64,000 nt of DNA from JAZKFT01 sp040386335 (GCA_040386335.1 JAZKFT010000025.1:124001-188000), one strand, 5' to 3'; positions 41,829 to 51,972 are shown, counted from the first letter of the stretch. Made by a program: numbers and translations. Notes: a model not told the origin generated them from the letters alone.

Positions 41829-44066
41829 TTATAACGGATGCAAAGGATGTTCGTTTTCTATTCCTTTCAGCATGTTGCCAATGGCGTTATCATACAAATC
41901 TTTCCACACCTCAATGCCACCCCAGTTTTCCTCCCCAATGATCAGTTCATCAGCGGTCACTTCTCCTAAAATGCTGTAAGCAACAGACGCCGGCTTTAAT
42001 GCATTTTCCAAAGCTGCTAATCCATCCTGAGAAACAGAAACCACTACCCTGCTCTGTGCTTCGCCAAACAGGTAGCTATCCATTCTCACTGAAGTATCAG
42101 CAGCTATCTTAAAGCCAAGGTTCCGGCTAAAGCCACTCTCACAAAGGGTTACAAACAAACCGCCTTCGCTGATATCGTGTGCAGAAGCGATGAGTTTCTG
42201 GCTGATGAGTGATGCAATGGTTTGTTGCAATGTAAATTCTTCGGACAGGTCAAAATGCGGGGCGGGGCTAAATTCCACTCCATGAATCTTGTGCAGGTAT
42301 TCGGATGAATTGATATCGTTACGGCTTTGCCCGATCAAAACGATGATATCGCCGGCTTTCTTAAAATCGAGCGTCATCTTATTGGTCACATCTGCCAGCA
42401 AGCCTACCATACCGATGGTTGGGGTTGGGTACACAGCGCCATCCGGTCCCTGGTTGTAGAAACTCACATTACCACCGGTAACCGGGGTATTGAATTTTTT
42501 GCAGGCTTCACCCATACCCTTGATCGCCTGTACAAACTGCCAATACACTTCGGGATCGTAGGGGTTGCCAAAGTTGAGGCAGTTGGTTACACCCAAAGGC
42601 TCGCCGCCGCTGCATACAATGTTCCTGGCACTTTCGCTCACTGCGATCATGGCGCCTACATATGGGTTTGCATATACATACCTGCTGTTGCAATCCACGC
42701 TCATCGCAATTCCTTTCTGGCTGCCTTTGATGATGCTGATGGCCGCATCGGCAGGTTCATTGGTGGTAACGGTTCCGGTTCCCACCATGCTGTCGTACTG
42801 GGTGTATATCCAGCGTTTGCTGGCAATATTGGGTATTTGTATCAGTTGTTCAGCAGTAGCTTTCAGATCTTTGGGAAGTTCAATGCCATCAATATTATAG
42901 TTCAATTGATTGGCGATGTATTTAGGCTCTGCAAAAGGCCTGTCGTAAACAGGGGCGCCGCCGCCAAGTACCAATACCTGCGCGGGGATCGAAGCTTCCA
43001 GTTCGCCATTGCTGTAAAAATTCAGCAAGCCATCACCGGTTACCACGCCAATTTCTTCACAGGGCAGGTCCCATTTTTCAAACACTTTCAGCACAGCTGC
43101 TTCTTTTCCTTTTTCCACGCATATCAGCATCCGCTCCTGGCTTTCGCTGAGCAGCAGTTCCCAGGGCTTCATATTTTTTTGACGGGTGGGCACTTTGTCC
43201 AGGTCTATGTGCATGCCGCATTCGCCTTTGGCACTCATTTCGGCGGTGCTGCAAATAATACCGGCCGCGCCCATATCCTGCATACCCACAATGGCGTCGG
43301 TATCCATCAGTTCCAGGCAGGCTTCCAACAATTTTTTCTCCTGGAAGGGATCTCCTACTTGCACGGCGGGAAGATCTTCAGCACTGTCTGCAGTAATTTC
43401 CGCCGAAGCAAAACTGGCTCCGCCGATACCATCTTTACCGGTGGCACTTCCCACAATAAATATCGGATTGCCAATACCTTTGGATACGGCACTGATTGTT
43501 TTTCCTGCTTCTAAAATCCCCACGCTCATGGCATTCACCAGCGGATTGATGTGATAACAATCTTCAAAATACACTTCCCCGCCTACGGTTGGCACGCCAA
43601 AGCAGTTGCCATAATGGCCAATACCGTCCACCACGCCAGCCATCAAATGCTGGGTTTTGGCTTCTTTTAAATTACCAAAACGGAGGCTGTTTAACTGGGC
43701 AATCGGCCTGGCGCCCATGGTAAAAATATCGCGGTTGATGCCGCCAACTCCCGTGGCCGCTCCCTGGAATGGCTCCAGCGCCGAGGGGTGATTATGACTT
43801 TCAATCTTAAATACAACACCGAGGCCGTCGCCAATATCCATAAGGCCGGCATTTTCCTCACCTGCTTCTACCAGCATTTTTGCACCGGTACGTGGCAGGG
43901 TTTTCAGCCATTTAATGGAGTTTTTATAGCTGCAATGTTCGCTCCACATGCCGCTGAAGGCACAGAGTTCATTAAAATTGGGAGTACGGCCAAGGGCCTT
44001 TTTGATGAGTTCGAATTCTTCGGCAGTTAGGCGAAGTTGCTCGGCGGTTTTCGCGGTAATTTCCAT
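41829..44066 (-). CDS. purL: Phosphoribosylformylglycinamidine synthase subunit PurL
   Basis: 745 residues, the small bacterial PurL that works with PurQ and PurS in purine synthesis. Motifs: CAFSGMWSEHCSYKNSIKWL near the start, ATGVGGINRDIFTMGARPIA, PTVGGEVYFEDCYHINPLVN, GMQDMGAAGIICSTAEMSA, ESQERMLICVEKG and SAHDISEGGLFVTLCESGF. No purQ or purS adjoins it. A TACCTTCG element (44074..44081) lies eight bases upstream of the ATG, which would give an almost leaderless mRNA. Confidence 0.96.
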   Translation of the reverse strand: MEITAKTAEQLRLTAEEFELIKKALGRTPNFNELCAFSGMWSEHCSYKNSIKWLKTLPRTGAKMLVEAGEENAGLMDIGDGLGVVFKIESHNHPSALEPFQGAATGVGGINRDIFTMGARPIAQLNSLRFGNLKEAKTQHLMAGVVDGIGHYGNCFGVPTVGGEVYFEDCYHINPLVNAMSVGILEAGKTISAVSKGIGNPIFIVGSATGKDGIGGASFASAEITADSAEDLPAVQVGDPFQEKKLLEACLELMDTDAIVGMQDMGAAGIICSTAEMSAKGECGMHIDLDKVPTRQKNMKPWELLLSESQERMLICVEKGKEAAVLKVFEKWDLPCEEIGVVTGDGLLNFYSNGELEASIPAQVLVLGGGAPVYDRPFAEPKYIANQLNYNIDGIELPKDLKATAEQLIQIPNIASKRWIYTQYDSMVGTGTVTTNEPADAAISIIKGSQKGIAMSVDCNSRYVYANPYVGAMIAVSESARNIVCSGGEPLGVTNCLNFGNPYDPEVYWQFVQAIKGMGEACKKFNTPVTGGNVSFYNQGPDGAVYPTPTIGMVGLLADVTNKMTLDFKKAGDIIVLIGQSRNDINSSEYLHKIHGVEFSPAPHFDLSEEFTLQQTIASLISQKLIASAHDISEGGLFVTLCESGFSRNLGFKIAADTSVRMDSYLFGEAQSRVVVSVSQDGLAALENALKPASVAYSILGEVTADELIIGEENWGGIEVWKDLYDNAIGNMLKGIENEHPLHPL

Positions 44067-44390
44067 ATTGCTGCGAAGGTAAGGGGATGGCGTTAAGGGT
44101 TTTTACGCCTGCAACAGTTAGTGAAGAAAATGTTCAATAAGCAACAGGCAATTTTCAATTTTCAATGGAAAACTGTGGAAAAGTTGACATAAGAAGTGAT
44201 TGGGAACGGAGCATTAGTACAAATCCTGGCTGTGGTCCCGCTATTCGCAGTACACCACCTAAGCCACTGCTATTGCGGGTTCGTACTGCGGGGTACTTGC
44301 TGCTATCGCGGTTAAGGTGTTCGGCAGTGGAAATGCTATTGATCTTTTTTATTCGCAACAACCTTCTTGGAAGTAGCTTTTAGTGAAAAA
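44067..44390. other. Gene-free spacer upstream of purL
   Basis: 324 bases. Contains the purL promoter candidate TACCTTCG and a short TTTTCAATTTTCAATGGAA repeat. The rest shows no gene, RNA or family repeat that I recognise; the open frames in it look random. Confidence 0.5.
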
Positions 44391-45188
44391 TCAGTACACC
44401 CGGTAGGTAAGAGTAAAGGAATTCCGCCAGGTTTTACAACTTTTGGATTTCAAAAGTCCATTGTAATAGTATTCATAATCGTATTTAAAAGGCTCTAATC
44501 CATTTACCACCGTGGTTTTTATAAGGCTTTTGTTTGCGTTGTATTTATTGATCATTTTACAGGTCACTTTTGAGCTATCAGCTAAAAAACTTTGATCTTG
44601 CTCTTCTATAACGTTGTCAAATTTGTCGTAATACTGTTTTGTTCTTAAACACAGGCGTCCATTTGAAAAGTAGGACGTAGATATGAACTTATTGGGTAGA
44701 TAAAATACACTATCAATTCTCTGAGTGCCTTTTTTTGATTTGTGAATGATGCTTTGCAGCAACTGGCTTGAACTGTCATATTGATACTCCCATTTTGTTT
44801 CATCTGTCAACTCAATGACTGAATTAAAAACCAGACTCCATGTTTTAAAATCATTGGCTCTTTGTATTTTTTCTACCAATTTACCGGCACTATCATACCG
44901 ATAAAACTCATGAGCCTTCGGCTCCTGATCAATAAAATATTCTACCTGCTCTAATTTTCCTTCATTATTGTAAGTGTATACGTTATACTGAGGCTTAACG
45001 AGAGGATTTCGATTTATAAAATCCTGCCTAACAGCCCTTACTCTATTGGCTTTTAAAAGGTCTTCCGGAATTCTAAATTCATTAAAAATCTGTGCCGGTA
45101 ATCGCAACCCAAAAAATGAAACGATAACCAATAAAATGATTCGTTTCAAAAGTTTATTGTCATTGCCTTTTACGGTTTCATCCTTCAT
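44391..45188 (-). CDS. Exported protein with YD-like repeats
   Basis: 265 residues from the ATG at 45188 (MKDETVKGNDNKLLKRIILL). A membrane or signal segment (RIILLVIVSFFGLRLPAQ) is followed by repeats of Y-x-Y-(N/D)-x-x-G-K-L type: NVYTYNNEGKLEQVEYF, EFYRYDSAGKLVEKIQ, EYQYDSSSQLLQSIIH and YDYEYYYNGLLKSKS. This resembles degenerate RHS/YD repeats and MORN-like exported proteins of Bacteroidota. The gene is AT-rich. Function unknown. Confidence 0.6.
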   Translation of the reverse strand: MKDETVKGNDNKLLKRIILLVIVSFFGLRLPAQIFNEFRIPEDLLKANRVRAVRQDFINRNPLVKPQYNVYTYNNEGKLEQVEYFIDQEPKAHEFYRYDSAGKLVEKIQRANDFKTWSLVFNSVIELTDETKWEYQYDSSSQLLQSIIHKSKKGTQRIDSVFYLPNKFISTSYFSNGRLCLRTKQYYDKFDNVIEEQDQSFLADSSKVTCKMINKYNANKSLIKTTVVNGLEPFKYDYEYYYNGLLKSKSCKTWRNSFTLTYRVY

Positions 45189-45279
45189 ACGCCTTCTAAA
45201 TTTGAGTCGATCCTTACATAAAATCCCGGTCAATAATAGACAATTTTCTATCAGTTGCTCTCAAACTTTGCTATGTCTG

Positions 45280-46389
45280 TCACTTCCCCGCAACGGCCAT
45301 ATTATTAGCCTGTACCGTTGGCAAAGCAATAGGCTCCCCTACCGTATGCTCGGTCTCAAATTTTTGCCCCAGCAGCATAGCGATTGTGCTGGCTATTTGT
45401 TTTTGAAAAATGCGTCCTTCGGTTTTCATTTCGCCCATGGGCAAAATACCGGGCCCCAATAAAGCCATCCAGATCTCACCGCTTCCTTTTATTAATGTGT
45501 TGTGTTCGTGCCAGGTGCGGGGCTTATTTCCACGGCCATGGTCGGTGGTGATGATGAAGGTGGTATTGTTTTTATACACCGGGTCTGTTTGCACATAATA
45601 CCATAGTTCTGCTATCATTTTATCTGCTTTATTGGCCGCATGCAGGTATTGGTCGTACTGGTTTTCGTGGGCAAATTCATCTGTTTCGCCAAGACCAATA
45701 AACGCTACTTTGGGATGATGTTGTTTGATATATTCCTTTGCTGAGAGAAAAGTAAGTTCATCGTAACGGGTATGCTTTTTTTCAGCTACATCTTCCTGTA
45801 CCTTATTAATTAACTGGTAGGTGCTGTTAGAATCAGTTATTTTGTTGGGCTCGTAGCCGCTGTTTACCTCTATGCCCATCCGGCTTTCATTCAGGATATG
45901 CGGAAAAATATTCCAGGACGTAAAGGCCACACATTTCCCCTTGTATTCGTCCTGTGCGTTCAGAAATTCGAGGATATTGGTGTTCCTGTTGAGAACGGGT
46001 GTGTTCGGTACAAATTTGAGATCGGCATACCCCGTGAAAATTTCGTTGTACCCGGGATAGCTGAACTTGTAAATGTTCTTAACGTTCATATTGTTGTCAT
46101 ACCTGCGATTGCCATAGAGTTGCCCTTTTTTCGCGATCACATTCCAGAAGAACGGCATCAGCAGGCTGCGGCGGCTGGCAGTATCATTGTCCCAATAAAG
46201 TTGTTGTAGAAGTGCCGTATCGCTCACATAACGGGGGTTTCCAACCAGGCCTTCGTCAGCGCCTCCAAAAACTTCCTGCCAGCGATAACCATCCAGTGTA
46301 ATAATGAAAATATTTTGTGCCTGCGGCAATGACTGTCCCGTTGCATACACACCAATAAAAATAAGCATGGAAACCGCTAAAGCTTTCAT
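45280..46389 (-). CDS. Alkaline phosphatase-superfamily protein
   Basis: 369 residues. Signal peptide MKALAVSMLIFIGVYATGQS, then the alkaline phosphatase/sulfatase core: NIFIITLDGYRWQEVFGGAD (metal Asp), GLGETDEFAHENQYDQY and TFIITTDHGRGNKPRTWHEH (metal Asp and His). Members include nucleotide pyrophosphatases, phosphoglycerol transferases and type I phosphodiesterases; the substrate cannot be told. It follows the arsenosugar operon on the same strand after 116 bases, so co-transcription is possible but not shown. Confidence 0.8.
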   Translation of the reverse strand: MKALAVSMLIFIGVYATGQSLPQAQNIFIITLDGYRWQEVFGGADEGLVGNPRYVSDTALLQQLYWDNDTASRRSLLMPFFWNVIAKKGQLYGNRRYDNNMNVKNIYKFSYPGYNEIFTGYADLKFVPNTPVLNRNTNILEFLNAQDEYKGKCVAFTSWNIFPHILNESRMGIEVNSGYEPNKITDSNSTYQLINKVQEDVAEKKHTRYDELTFLSAKEYIKQHHPKVAFIGLGETDEFAHENQYDQYLHAANKADKMIAELWYYVQTDPVYKNNTTFIITTDHGRGNKPRTWHEHNTLIKGSGEIWMALLGPGILPMGEMKTEGRIFQKQIASTIAMLLGQKFETEHTVGEPIALPTVQANNMAVAGK

Positions 46390-46505
46390 TGTAATGGGTT
46401 TTGCAAAGCACCCACTATGATATAAACTTAATGTAAGGTAAGCGTTAAGGGATTGTTACCGAATAACCTAAACCATAACGAGTAGCAATTCTTAATGAGC
46501 AGCAT

Positions 46506-47099
46506 TTATCGCAATTGGCTGTGGTGCACCAGGTCCGCCAGTGTATCTATGTCGGACAAAGGTGATAACATCCAATAAGATTTCTGCGCAATTTCAATAT
46601 CATTTATGCTATCGGCCAACACAGTATCTGTACTCCAGTTTTTATTGGTGAACAACGGTGAAAATGGAACTTTCAACCCCAACAGATAATAGCCGCCATC
46701 GGTGGCCGGGCCAATTACTGCGTCATAAAGACCTAACCTATTAAAAGCATTTTCAATCAAGACCGTATCCAGTTCCGGGCAATCGCTCCCAATGATGATC
46801 ACATGCTGATAACCCAGTGTAAATACGGTGTCGAATGCTTGTTTCATCCGCTCGCCAAGATCACCTCCATGTTGCAATTTTTTTATGAAATTTGCCTCCT
46901 CCCATAAGTCGTTCTCCCCCACACTATCCGCATAAAAAACAAAGCGGTCGCATTGGGTTTGCAGGGCAATGTCATGGGTATGCTGTAACAGGTTCTTGTA
47001 TACCTGCAGCGCGGCTTCATCGCCAATGTCTTTTGCCAGCCTGGTCTTTACCTTGCCCAATTCAGGATGACGTACAAAAATAATTATGGCTTTTTTCAT
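46506..47099 (-). CDS. Arsenosugar glycosyltransferase, TIGR04282/DUF2064
   Basis: 197 residues. GT-A fold of the cofC/DUF2064 type: MKKAIIIFVRHPELGKVKTR, IIGSDCPELD, GPATDGGYYLLGLK. In the arsenosugar gene set this family is thought to act on the arsenosugar glycan or nucleotide sugar; the exact step is inferred from association. It starts nine bases after arsM, as the last gene of the operon. Confidence 0.88.
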   Translation of the reverse strand: MKKAIIIFVRHPELGKVKTRLAKDIGDEAALQVYKNLLQHTHDIALQTQCDRFVFYADSVGENDLWEEANFIKKLQHGGDLGERMKQAFDTVFTLGYQHVIIIGSDCPELDTVLIENAFNRLGLYDAVIGPATDGGYYLLGLKVPFSPLFTNKNWSTDTVLADSINDIEIAQKSYWMLSPLSDIDTLADLVHHSQLR

Positions 47100-47108
47100 G
47101 TATCCAAT

Positions 47109-48077
47109 TTAGCAACATCCGCCACCATCGTAAAACCAGGTAGATCCTGAAACAAAAATATCCTGTCTGCCCAAAGCAGCCAGTGCAGCTGCGGTTTTAT
47201 CACAAACAGCCATTGGCTGATTGGGCAGTAATACATGGCCTTTGTTATCGTCAAAACAACTTTCGGCCCCGAAATAAATAGCTGTTTTGCCCGTAAATAC
47301 ACATGGCCCATCTGCAGGCATAGGATCTTTTATGGCACACACTTCCACGCTTTCGATGTAAATCAGTTCGTCTGTATCATAATGCAGTGGGCTTAGGATA
47401 CGATACGGTCTTTTGGCGCGTATTTCTACCGTTCCAAAACCGGCGTCGGTAATCATTTTTATATATTCCCATAACGGCAGGCAGCCGCTCAAACACAAAG
47501 CCCTGAGTGTTTCATCTTCTTTTAATGAATCAGGCATCATGGTTTCGCAGGTAGGGTCGCTCATTACGAGGCGTCCCCGTGGTTTTAATACCCGGTACAT
47601 TTCAGCCAAAGCCTGCTTCAATTCATCATGTTTAAAAATATTAAACAGGCAATTCTGCGCCGCTACATCTATGCTTTCATCACCCACCGGCAGATGCAGC
47701 GCATCACCCTTTCTAACGTCTATAAAATCGCCATTAAACCAGGGATTCAATGCCTCTGCCTGTATGAAATTTTCTCTGCACGCAGTAATCATTTCGTCTA
47801 CGACATCAACACCAATCACCCCATTTTTTTGCCTGCTGAAATAAGCAAACTGTAACAGCTCCATGCCGCCACCTACGCCTACATACAACACTTTGGGATT
47901 TCGTACGAGGTCCCTGGGATGTACGGTACTGCCACAGCCGTAGTTCATCTGTTGCATTTTAACAGGGATATCCAATCCCGGCAATTGCCAAATGGGTGTA
48001 GTGGTACAACATAAGCCAATATCAGGTTTTTCGGCAGCTGCTTTATACACATTTTTGGTTGTTTCGAGGTACGTCAT
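47109..48077 (-). CDS. arsM: Arsenosugar-type arsenite S-adenosylmethyltransferase
   Basis: 322 residues. SAM-binding motif VLYVGVGGGMELLQFAYF, then GVDVVDEMITACRENF and VAAQNCLFNIFKHDELKQAL, and a cysteine-rich pattern (GLCCTTTP, DPTCETMM, SGCLPLW, YDGGGCC) suited to binding arsenite. It methylates arsenite to methylarsenicals; in this operon it should feed the dimethylated arsenic used by ArsS. Starts two bases after the transporter stop, so translation is probably coupled. Confidence 0.9.
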   Translation of the reverse strand: MTYLETTKNVYKAAAEKPDIGLCCTTTPIWQLPGLDIPVKMQQMNYGCGSTVHPRDLVRNPKVLYVGVGGGMELLQFAYFSRQKNGVIGVDVVDEMITACRENFIQAEALNPWFNGDFIDVRKGDALHLPVGDESIDVAAQNCLFNIFKHDELKQALAEMYRVLKPRGRLVMSDPTCETMMPDSLKEDETLRALCLSGCLPLWEYIKMITDAGFGTVEIRAKRPYRILSPLHYDTDELIYIESVEVCAIKDPMPADGPCVFTGKTAIYFGAESCFDDNKGHVLLPNQPMAVCDKTAAALAALGRQDIFVSGSTWFYDGGGCC

Positions 48078-48079
48078 AA

Positions 48080-49186
48080 TTACAACTTAAGTGATGAAAA
48101 AATAAAATAATACAACATGCTGAATACAATAGCCACAGGCAGTGTTAACACCCACGATAATAATATTTGCATGGCCACTTTTTTGTTATTCTTCCCGGTT
48201 TTCAAACCTATCCCAAAGATGGAACCCACACTAACATGTGTAGTGGACACGGGCAAGGCAAAAAAGCTTGCGGCTAACACAAGGCAGCCCGTAATAAAGT
48301 TGGCACTGAATGCCTGCCCATGATTCAGGGATGTAATATTCTTGCTCATGGTCCCGGCAATTTTTTTGGAATGAAGCAAACCGCCGATTATCATAGCAAC
48401 AGCAATACCCAACAGTGCCAACCTCATATCGCTCATATGAAGCAATAATAAAAGCCCTGCAATTTTGGGTGCATCATTCAACCCTCTTGAAAAACAAACT
48501 ACGGCTGCGCTAAGAAAATGTGCGTTTTTTACGGTTGCCTGTATAGGAATTCCAATGATCTTGCCGGCATAGATCGCTTCGCAACTTTGAGATTCAGCAA
48601 TTATTAATGGTGAAGAAACGATTGCTATTGTATTCAAATTTGCTATCGGGGCCAGGGGTTTTGCATAACAAACGCAAAGTTCTTTGCTTATTTCTTTTCT
48701 TACACGAATCCTATGTAATACCGAATACAATAAAAAGCTCAGCAATCCCGCAACAAGGGGCGATAACAGCAATGGCATCATAAATGCTTTGCCCAGTTTG
48801 TCAAAATGTACCTGTGAGCCGGCTGCCAGGAGGCCAGCCCCTACCAGTCCACCAATTAAAGCATGTGTAGTGGAAACCGGCATGCCGATTTTTGATGCGA
48901 CAAACACTGTAGACGCGGCAGCCATAGCCGTTGCTATCACAAATGAATTGGTATTGATTACATCCTCTGGTAACAATCCCTTACCAGAAAAATTTTTGAT
49001 AAGGGTAGCCGCCAGTATCACCGACAAACTGGCCCCTAAAAAAGTGAAGACAGAGGTCCACAGCAGCGAAAACCTGTAGGATGCCGTATTGCTGCCATAC
49101 AAGGTAGCAACCCCTTTAAAATTATCATTTGCACCGTTAGCGTATGAAAGAAAAACAACGGCTGCAATCAAAATAACTGCAATCAT
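48080..49186 (-). CDS. PiT-family inorganic phosphate transporter
   Basis: 368 residues with about ten membrane segments and the two duplicated PiT signatures: NGANDNFKGVATLYGSN near the start and RGLNDAPKIAGLL in the second half, plus GMPVSTTHALIGGLVGAG and ALPVSTTHVSVGSIFGIG. PiT proteins move phosphate, and some also arsenate, with protons or sodium. Its location inside the arsenosugar operon, 14 bases after arsS and 2 before arsM, suggests a role with arsenic, which is inference. Confidence 0.92.
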   Translation of the reverse strand: MIAVILIAAVVFLSYANGANDNFKGVATLYGSNTASYRFSLLWTSVFTFLGASLSVILAATLIKNFSGKGLLPEDVINTNSFVIATAMAAASTVFVASKIGMPVSTTHALIGGLVGAGLLAAGSQVHFDKLGKAFMMPLLLSPLVAGLLSFLLYSVLHRIRVRKEISKELCVCYAKPLAPIANLNTIAIVSSPLIIAESQSCEAIYAGKIIGIPIQATVKNAHFLSAAVVCFSRGLNDAPKIAGLLLLLHMSDMRLALLGIAVAMIIGGLLHSKKIAGTMSKNITSLNHGQAFSANFITGCLVLAASFFALPVSTTHVSVGSIFGIGLKTGKNNKKVAMQILLSWVLTLPVAIVFSMLYYFIFSSLKL

Positions 49187-49200
49187 ATACTACCGGGATT

Positions 49201-50256
49201 TTATGTAACCGCACCGCCACAGCTGCTCCCAGCCCCGGCGGTACAGCCGTAACAATGCTGGTTAACCACAATGGATCGCCTGGCTAAAACGTCTTTATTA
49301 AACTGCGAAATATGTTGCGAACTACAATCCACCTTCATGTCCAGCATCTGGTTAAAATCGCAGTCGTAAATAAAGCCATCCCAGCTAATGCTCAGGGTAT
49401 TACGGCACATAACGTTAGAGGCCGCCGCAGGGTTATAGGCCGACAGGAGTTTTAGCATGTAGTTCTCGTAGTTACCACTTTGAACCAGGTAATCTAAAAA
49501 GCGGCTTATTGGCAGGTTTGTAATTGCATACAACGCATGAAAAGAAATACCAAAGTCCCTTTTTAATGCAGTTTTAAATTCCTTCTCCAATACATCCTGG
49601 GATGGAGGCAAAAAAGCACCCGCCGGGTTGTACACCAGGTTCAGTTTCAGATCGCTGCCTTCCATGCCGTAGCCAACAGCATTCAGCATTTGCAGTGCTG
49701 CTATGGAATCTTCAAAAACACCATCTCCGCGCTGCCTGTCTGTCCGGTCCTTTGAGTAAAATGGAAGTGAAGAAACAACCTCTACCTCATGATCCTTAAA
49801 AAATTGTGGGAGGTCGTGGTACTTTTTATTGGCCAGGATAATGGTAAGGTTACAACGAACAATAATATGCCTGTTTCGTTTTTTTATTTCTGTAACAAAC
49901 CACCTGAAATGCGGGTTCAGTTCCGGTGCCCCGCCGGTGAGATCCACCGTTTTAAATGATGAATTGGCATCCAGTATATCCAGGCATTGCTGCATAGTTT
50001 CTGAAGTCATGATCTCCTTTCTGTCCGGGCCCGCATCTACATGGCAGTGCTTACACACCTGGTTACACATTTTTCCGAGATTAATTTGAAAAATGTCCAG
50101 CTGTGTGGCTGTAAGCGGGTATAGGCCTGCTTCTTCCAGTTTTTGTTGAAAAGGGACCAACGCAAAAGAATCATCACGATCGATACCGTGTTCAAGTATT
50201 CCGACCTGTTCGCTCACATTGGCCAGTGTATGATGTTGTGCCTGCAAAGACTTCAT
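49201..50256 (-). CDS. arsS: Arsenosugar radical SAM protein ArsS
   Basis: 351 residues. Radical SAM cluster motif Cys64-x3-Cys68-x2-Cys71 in MCNQVCKHCHVDAGPDRKE, followed by TVDLTGGAPELNPHFRWFVT and, at the end, a second set of cysteines (HCYGCTAGAGSSCGGAV) of the C-terminal SPASM-like region. ArsS family proteins join the 5'-deoxyadenosyl part of SAM to dimethylarsenic to make the arsenosugar core. It follows the AhpD-like gene by 25 bases. Confidence 0.94.
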   Translation of the reverse strand: MKSLQAQHHTLANVSEQVGILEHGIDRDDSFALVPFQQKLEEAGLYPLTATQLDIFQINLGKMCNQVCKHCHVDAGPDRKEIMTSETMQQCLDILDANSSFKTVDLTGGAPELNPHFRWFVTEIKKRNRHIIVRCNLTIILANKKYHDLPQFFKDHEVEVVSSLPFYSKDRTDRQRGDGVFEDSIAALQMLNAVGYGMEGSDLKLNLVYNPAGAFLPPSQDVLEKEFKTALKRDFGISFHALYAITNLPISRFLDYLVQSGNYENYMLKLLSAYNPAAASNVMCRNTLSISWDGFIYDCDFNQMLDMKVDCSSQHISQFNKDVLARRSIVVNQHCYGCTAGAGSSCGGAVT

Positions 50257-50281
50257 GCTGTAGTTTCTTAATGATCGTTTA

Positions 50282-50617
50282 TTACATAGCTATTCCTTTC
50301 ACTTTGTTCATCATCTGCACGCCGTGCACCAGGGCGGCTCCACCCTTGATGGCCGATGCCACATGTATGGCTTCCATCATCTGGCCCTCGCTCCAGCCTT
50401 TTTCGTACGCATCGCTGCTATAGGCATCAATGCAATAGGGACATTGTACTGCATGCGCCACGGCCAGTGCCACCAACGATTTTTCCCGTGCAGTCAATTC
50501 GCCTTCTGCAAATACTTCACCATACCATGCAAAGAATTTATCAGCCATTGGTTTTTGAAACTCTCCGATATTGCCAAACTTACCCAGGTCGGCAGCGTCG
50601 TAATAATGATTTGCCAT
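50282..50617 (-). CDS. Arsenosugar-associated AhpD-like peroxidase
   Basis: 111 residues from the ATG at 50617 (MANHYYDAADLGKFGNIGEF), chosen because the preceding gene stops at 50622. It is the alkylhydroperoxidase/carboxymuconolactone decarboxylase-like protein linked to arsenosugar operons (TIGR04030-type). The redox pair Cys59-x2-Cys62 (AVQCPYCIDAYSSDA) is intact. It probably reduces or handles thiol and peroxide chemistry near arsenic; its exact role is not established. Confidence 0.88.
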   Translation of the reverse strand: MANHYYDAADLGKFGNIGEFQKPMADKFFAWYGEVFAEGELTAREKSLVALAVAHAVQCPYCIDAYSSDAYEKGWSEGQMMEAIHVASAIKGGAALVHGVQMMNKVKGIAM

Positions 50618-50621
50618 GTTG

Positions 50622-51899
50622 TTAGGATTTATAATTTTCAAGAAATAAGGTCCAGTCGTATTTTTTAAAAGCGATTTTAGGTTTTATGTTAGCCGGAATG
50701 ATGGAAAGCTGTTGCACCAATTCAATCATTTTTTTCTTGCCCCCAAAATCTTTCCTGAACCAGCTCATCAACACAGGCAGCCGTATTTTGTTGGCATCTT
50801 TATTATATTCCACTTCACCCGCCAGGTACGTTTTTGTCGCCATGTCCAGTTGTTGGTTAATGGTTTCGGGTTTATAAAAAGCAATAGGCGGACAACTTTT
50901 TGCACCACAGTTTAAAGCAAAATGCAGCCGGTAATCCAGCCGGTCAACACGCAACGCCTTTTCTATTTTTGAAGGAAATAATTTATTGAGATAACCCAGG
51001 CTCCATTTTACCTTAGAACGGCGTAATATTCCATGTTCAATATTATCAAGGCTAAAGCGATGCCCTGCTATTTCTATCTGTTTACTTCCGAAAAAATGGC
51101 CGCGCTTTTTATAGGCATCGGGATTGGCCTTTAAAATAATCTGGGTAAAAGCATTGTATAGGTTGATCCAAAATGCTTTTTTCTCATCGTCCGTTTTTAG
51201 TCCCGCTTCCAGGTCATTCAAACTGGTATTTTTTAGGTTGGCCACAAAGGCTGAGGTAGCATCACCGGTTTTGGCGGCGTACATCAATTCTTGCGATAAC
51301 TGAACCAGTTTATTATTGGAAGGCTGAAGGTCGATGGTCTTGGTATTTTCACGGGAAGTTAACGGTTTGGTGCTTTTCTCATTGTCAGTGCCAGCGCCTT
51401 TCATTATACTGCCTTCCTGCAAGTCCAGCCATTTGGAAATGTTGTCACTGGTCATTTCTTCAGGTGAAGGAATGGCTACAATATTTCCTTTTTTTCCAAT
51501 GACAATGGTGTAGGGGTAAGACGGAGGCTGAAATAGCCTGGTATAATTTTGCTCCTGGTCTACCACTATGGGAAGCATAAAGTTGTTTTGCTTTTTAATA
51601 AAATCGTTCAGCTTTGCCTCCGTTTCAATCGACACCAGCACGATTTGGATCTCCTTTTTAAATTGGTTTTGCAATGCAGTGAGATGGGGGATGGCCTTTT
51701 TACAGGGTGCGCACCAGGTACCAAAAAAATCGATAACCAGCAATTGTTGATCATTTGCCGGTAATGATGTGAGGGCCGCAGGAGCATTTAGCACTTTTTG
51801 AACCGGAATTTTACCCACATGCTTCCCAATCCCCAATGACGTTTGTGCCCCTGTTAATATGGGCAACAGCATCATCCAGAAGAAAAGGGTAAACTTCAT
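50622..51899 (-). CDS. TlpA-like thioredoxin fused to DUF547
   Basis: 425 residues. Signal peptide MKFTLFFWMMLLPILTGAQT, a TlpA/ResA domain with FFGTWCAPCKKAI (Cys63, Cys66) up to about 165, a short linker, and a DUF547 domain from about 220 (KKAFWINLYNAFTQIILKAN, FSLDNIEHGILRR, RLHFALNCGAKSCPPIAFY, WFRKDFGG). The fusion places a reducing domain next to DUF547, a family often beside arsenosugar genes. It is four bases from the AhpD-like gene. Probably periplasmic, possibly protecting thiols or assisting arsenical export; this is inference. Confidence 0.87.
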   Translation of the reverse strand: MKFTLFFWMMLLPILTGAQTSLGIGKHVGKIPVQKVLNAPAALTSLPANDQQLLVIDFFGTWCAPCKKAIPHLTALQNQFKKEIQIVLVSIETEAKLNDFIKKQNNFMLPIVVDQEQNYTRLFQPPSYPYTIVIGKKGNIVAIPSPEEMTSDNISKWLDLQEGSIMKGAGTDNEKSTKPLTSRENTKTIDLQPSNNKLVQLSQELMYAAKTGDATSAFVANLKNTSLNDLEAGLKTDDEKKAFWINLYNAFTQIILKANPDAYKKRGHFFGSKQIEIAGHRFSLDNIEHGILRRSKVKWSLGYLNKLFPSKIEKALRVDRLDYRLHFALNCGAKSCPPIAFYKPETINQQLDMATKTYLAGEVEYNKDANKIRLPVLMSWFRKDFGGKKKMIELVQQLSIIPANIKPKIAFKKYDWTLFLENYKS

Positions 51900-51972
51900 G
51901 TAGAATATTTTAGCATTAAAAGCCGCTAATAATAAACGTATTTCAGCGACATATGGATTGGCGCAGGCTAAA

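Noticed and set aside
42327..43514. Long open frame opposite purL
   Set aside because: It lies fully antisense to a well-conserved gene and has no family resemblance.
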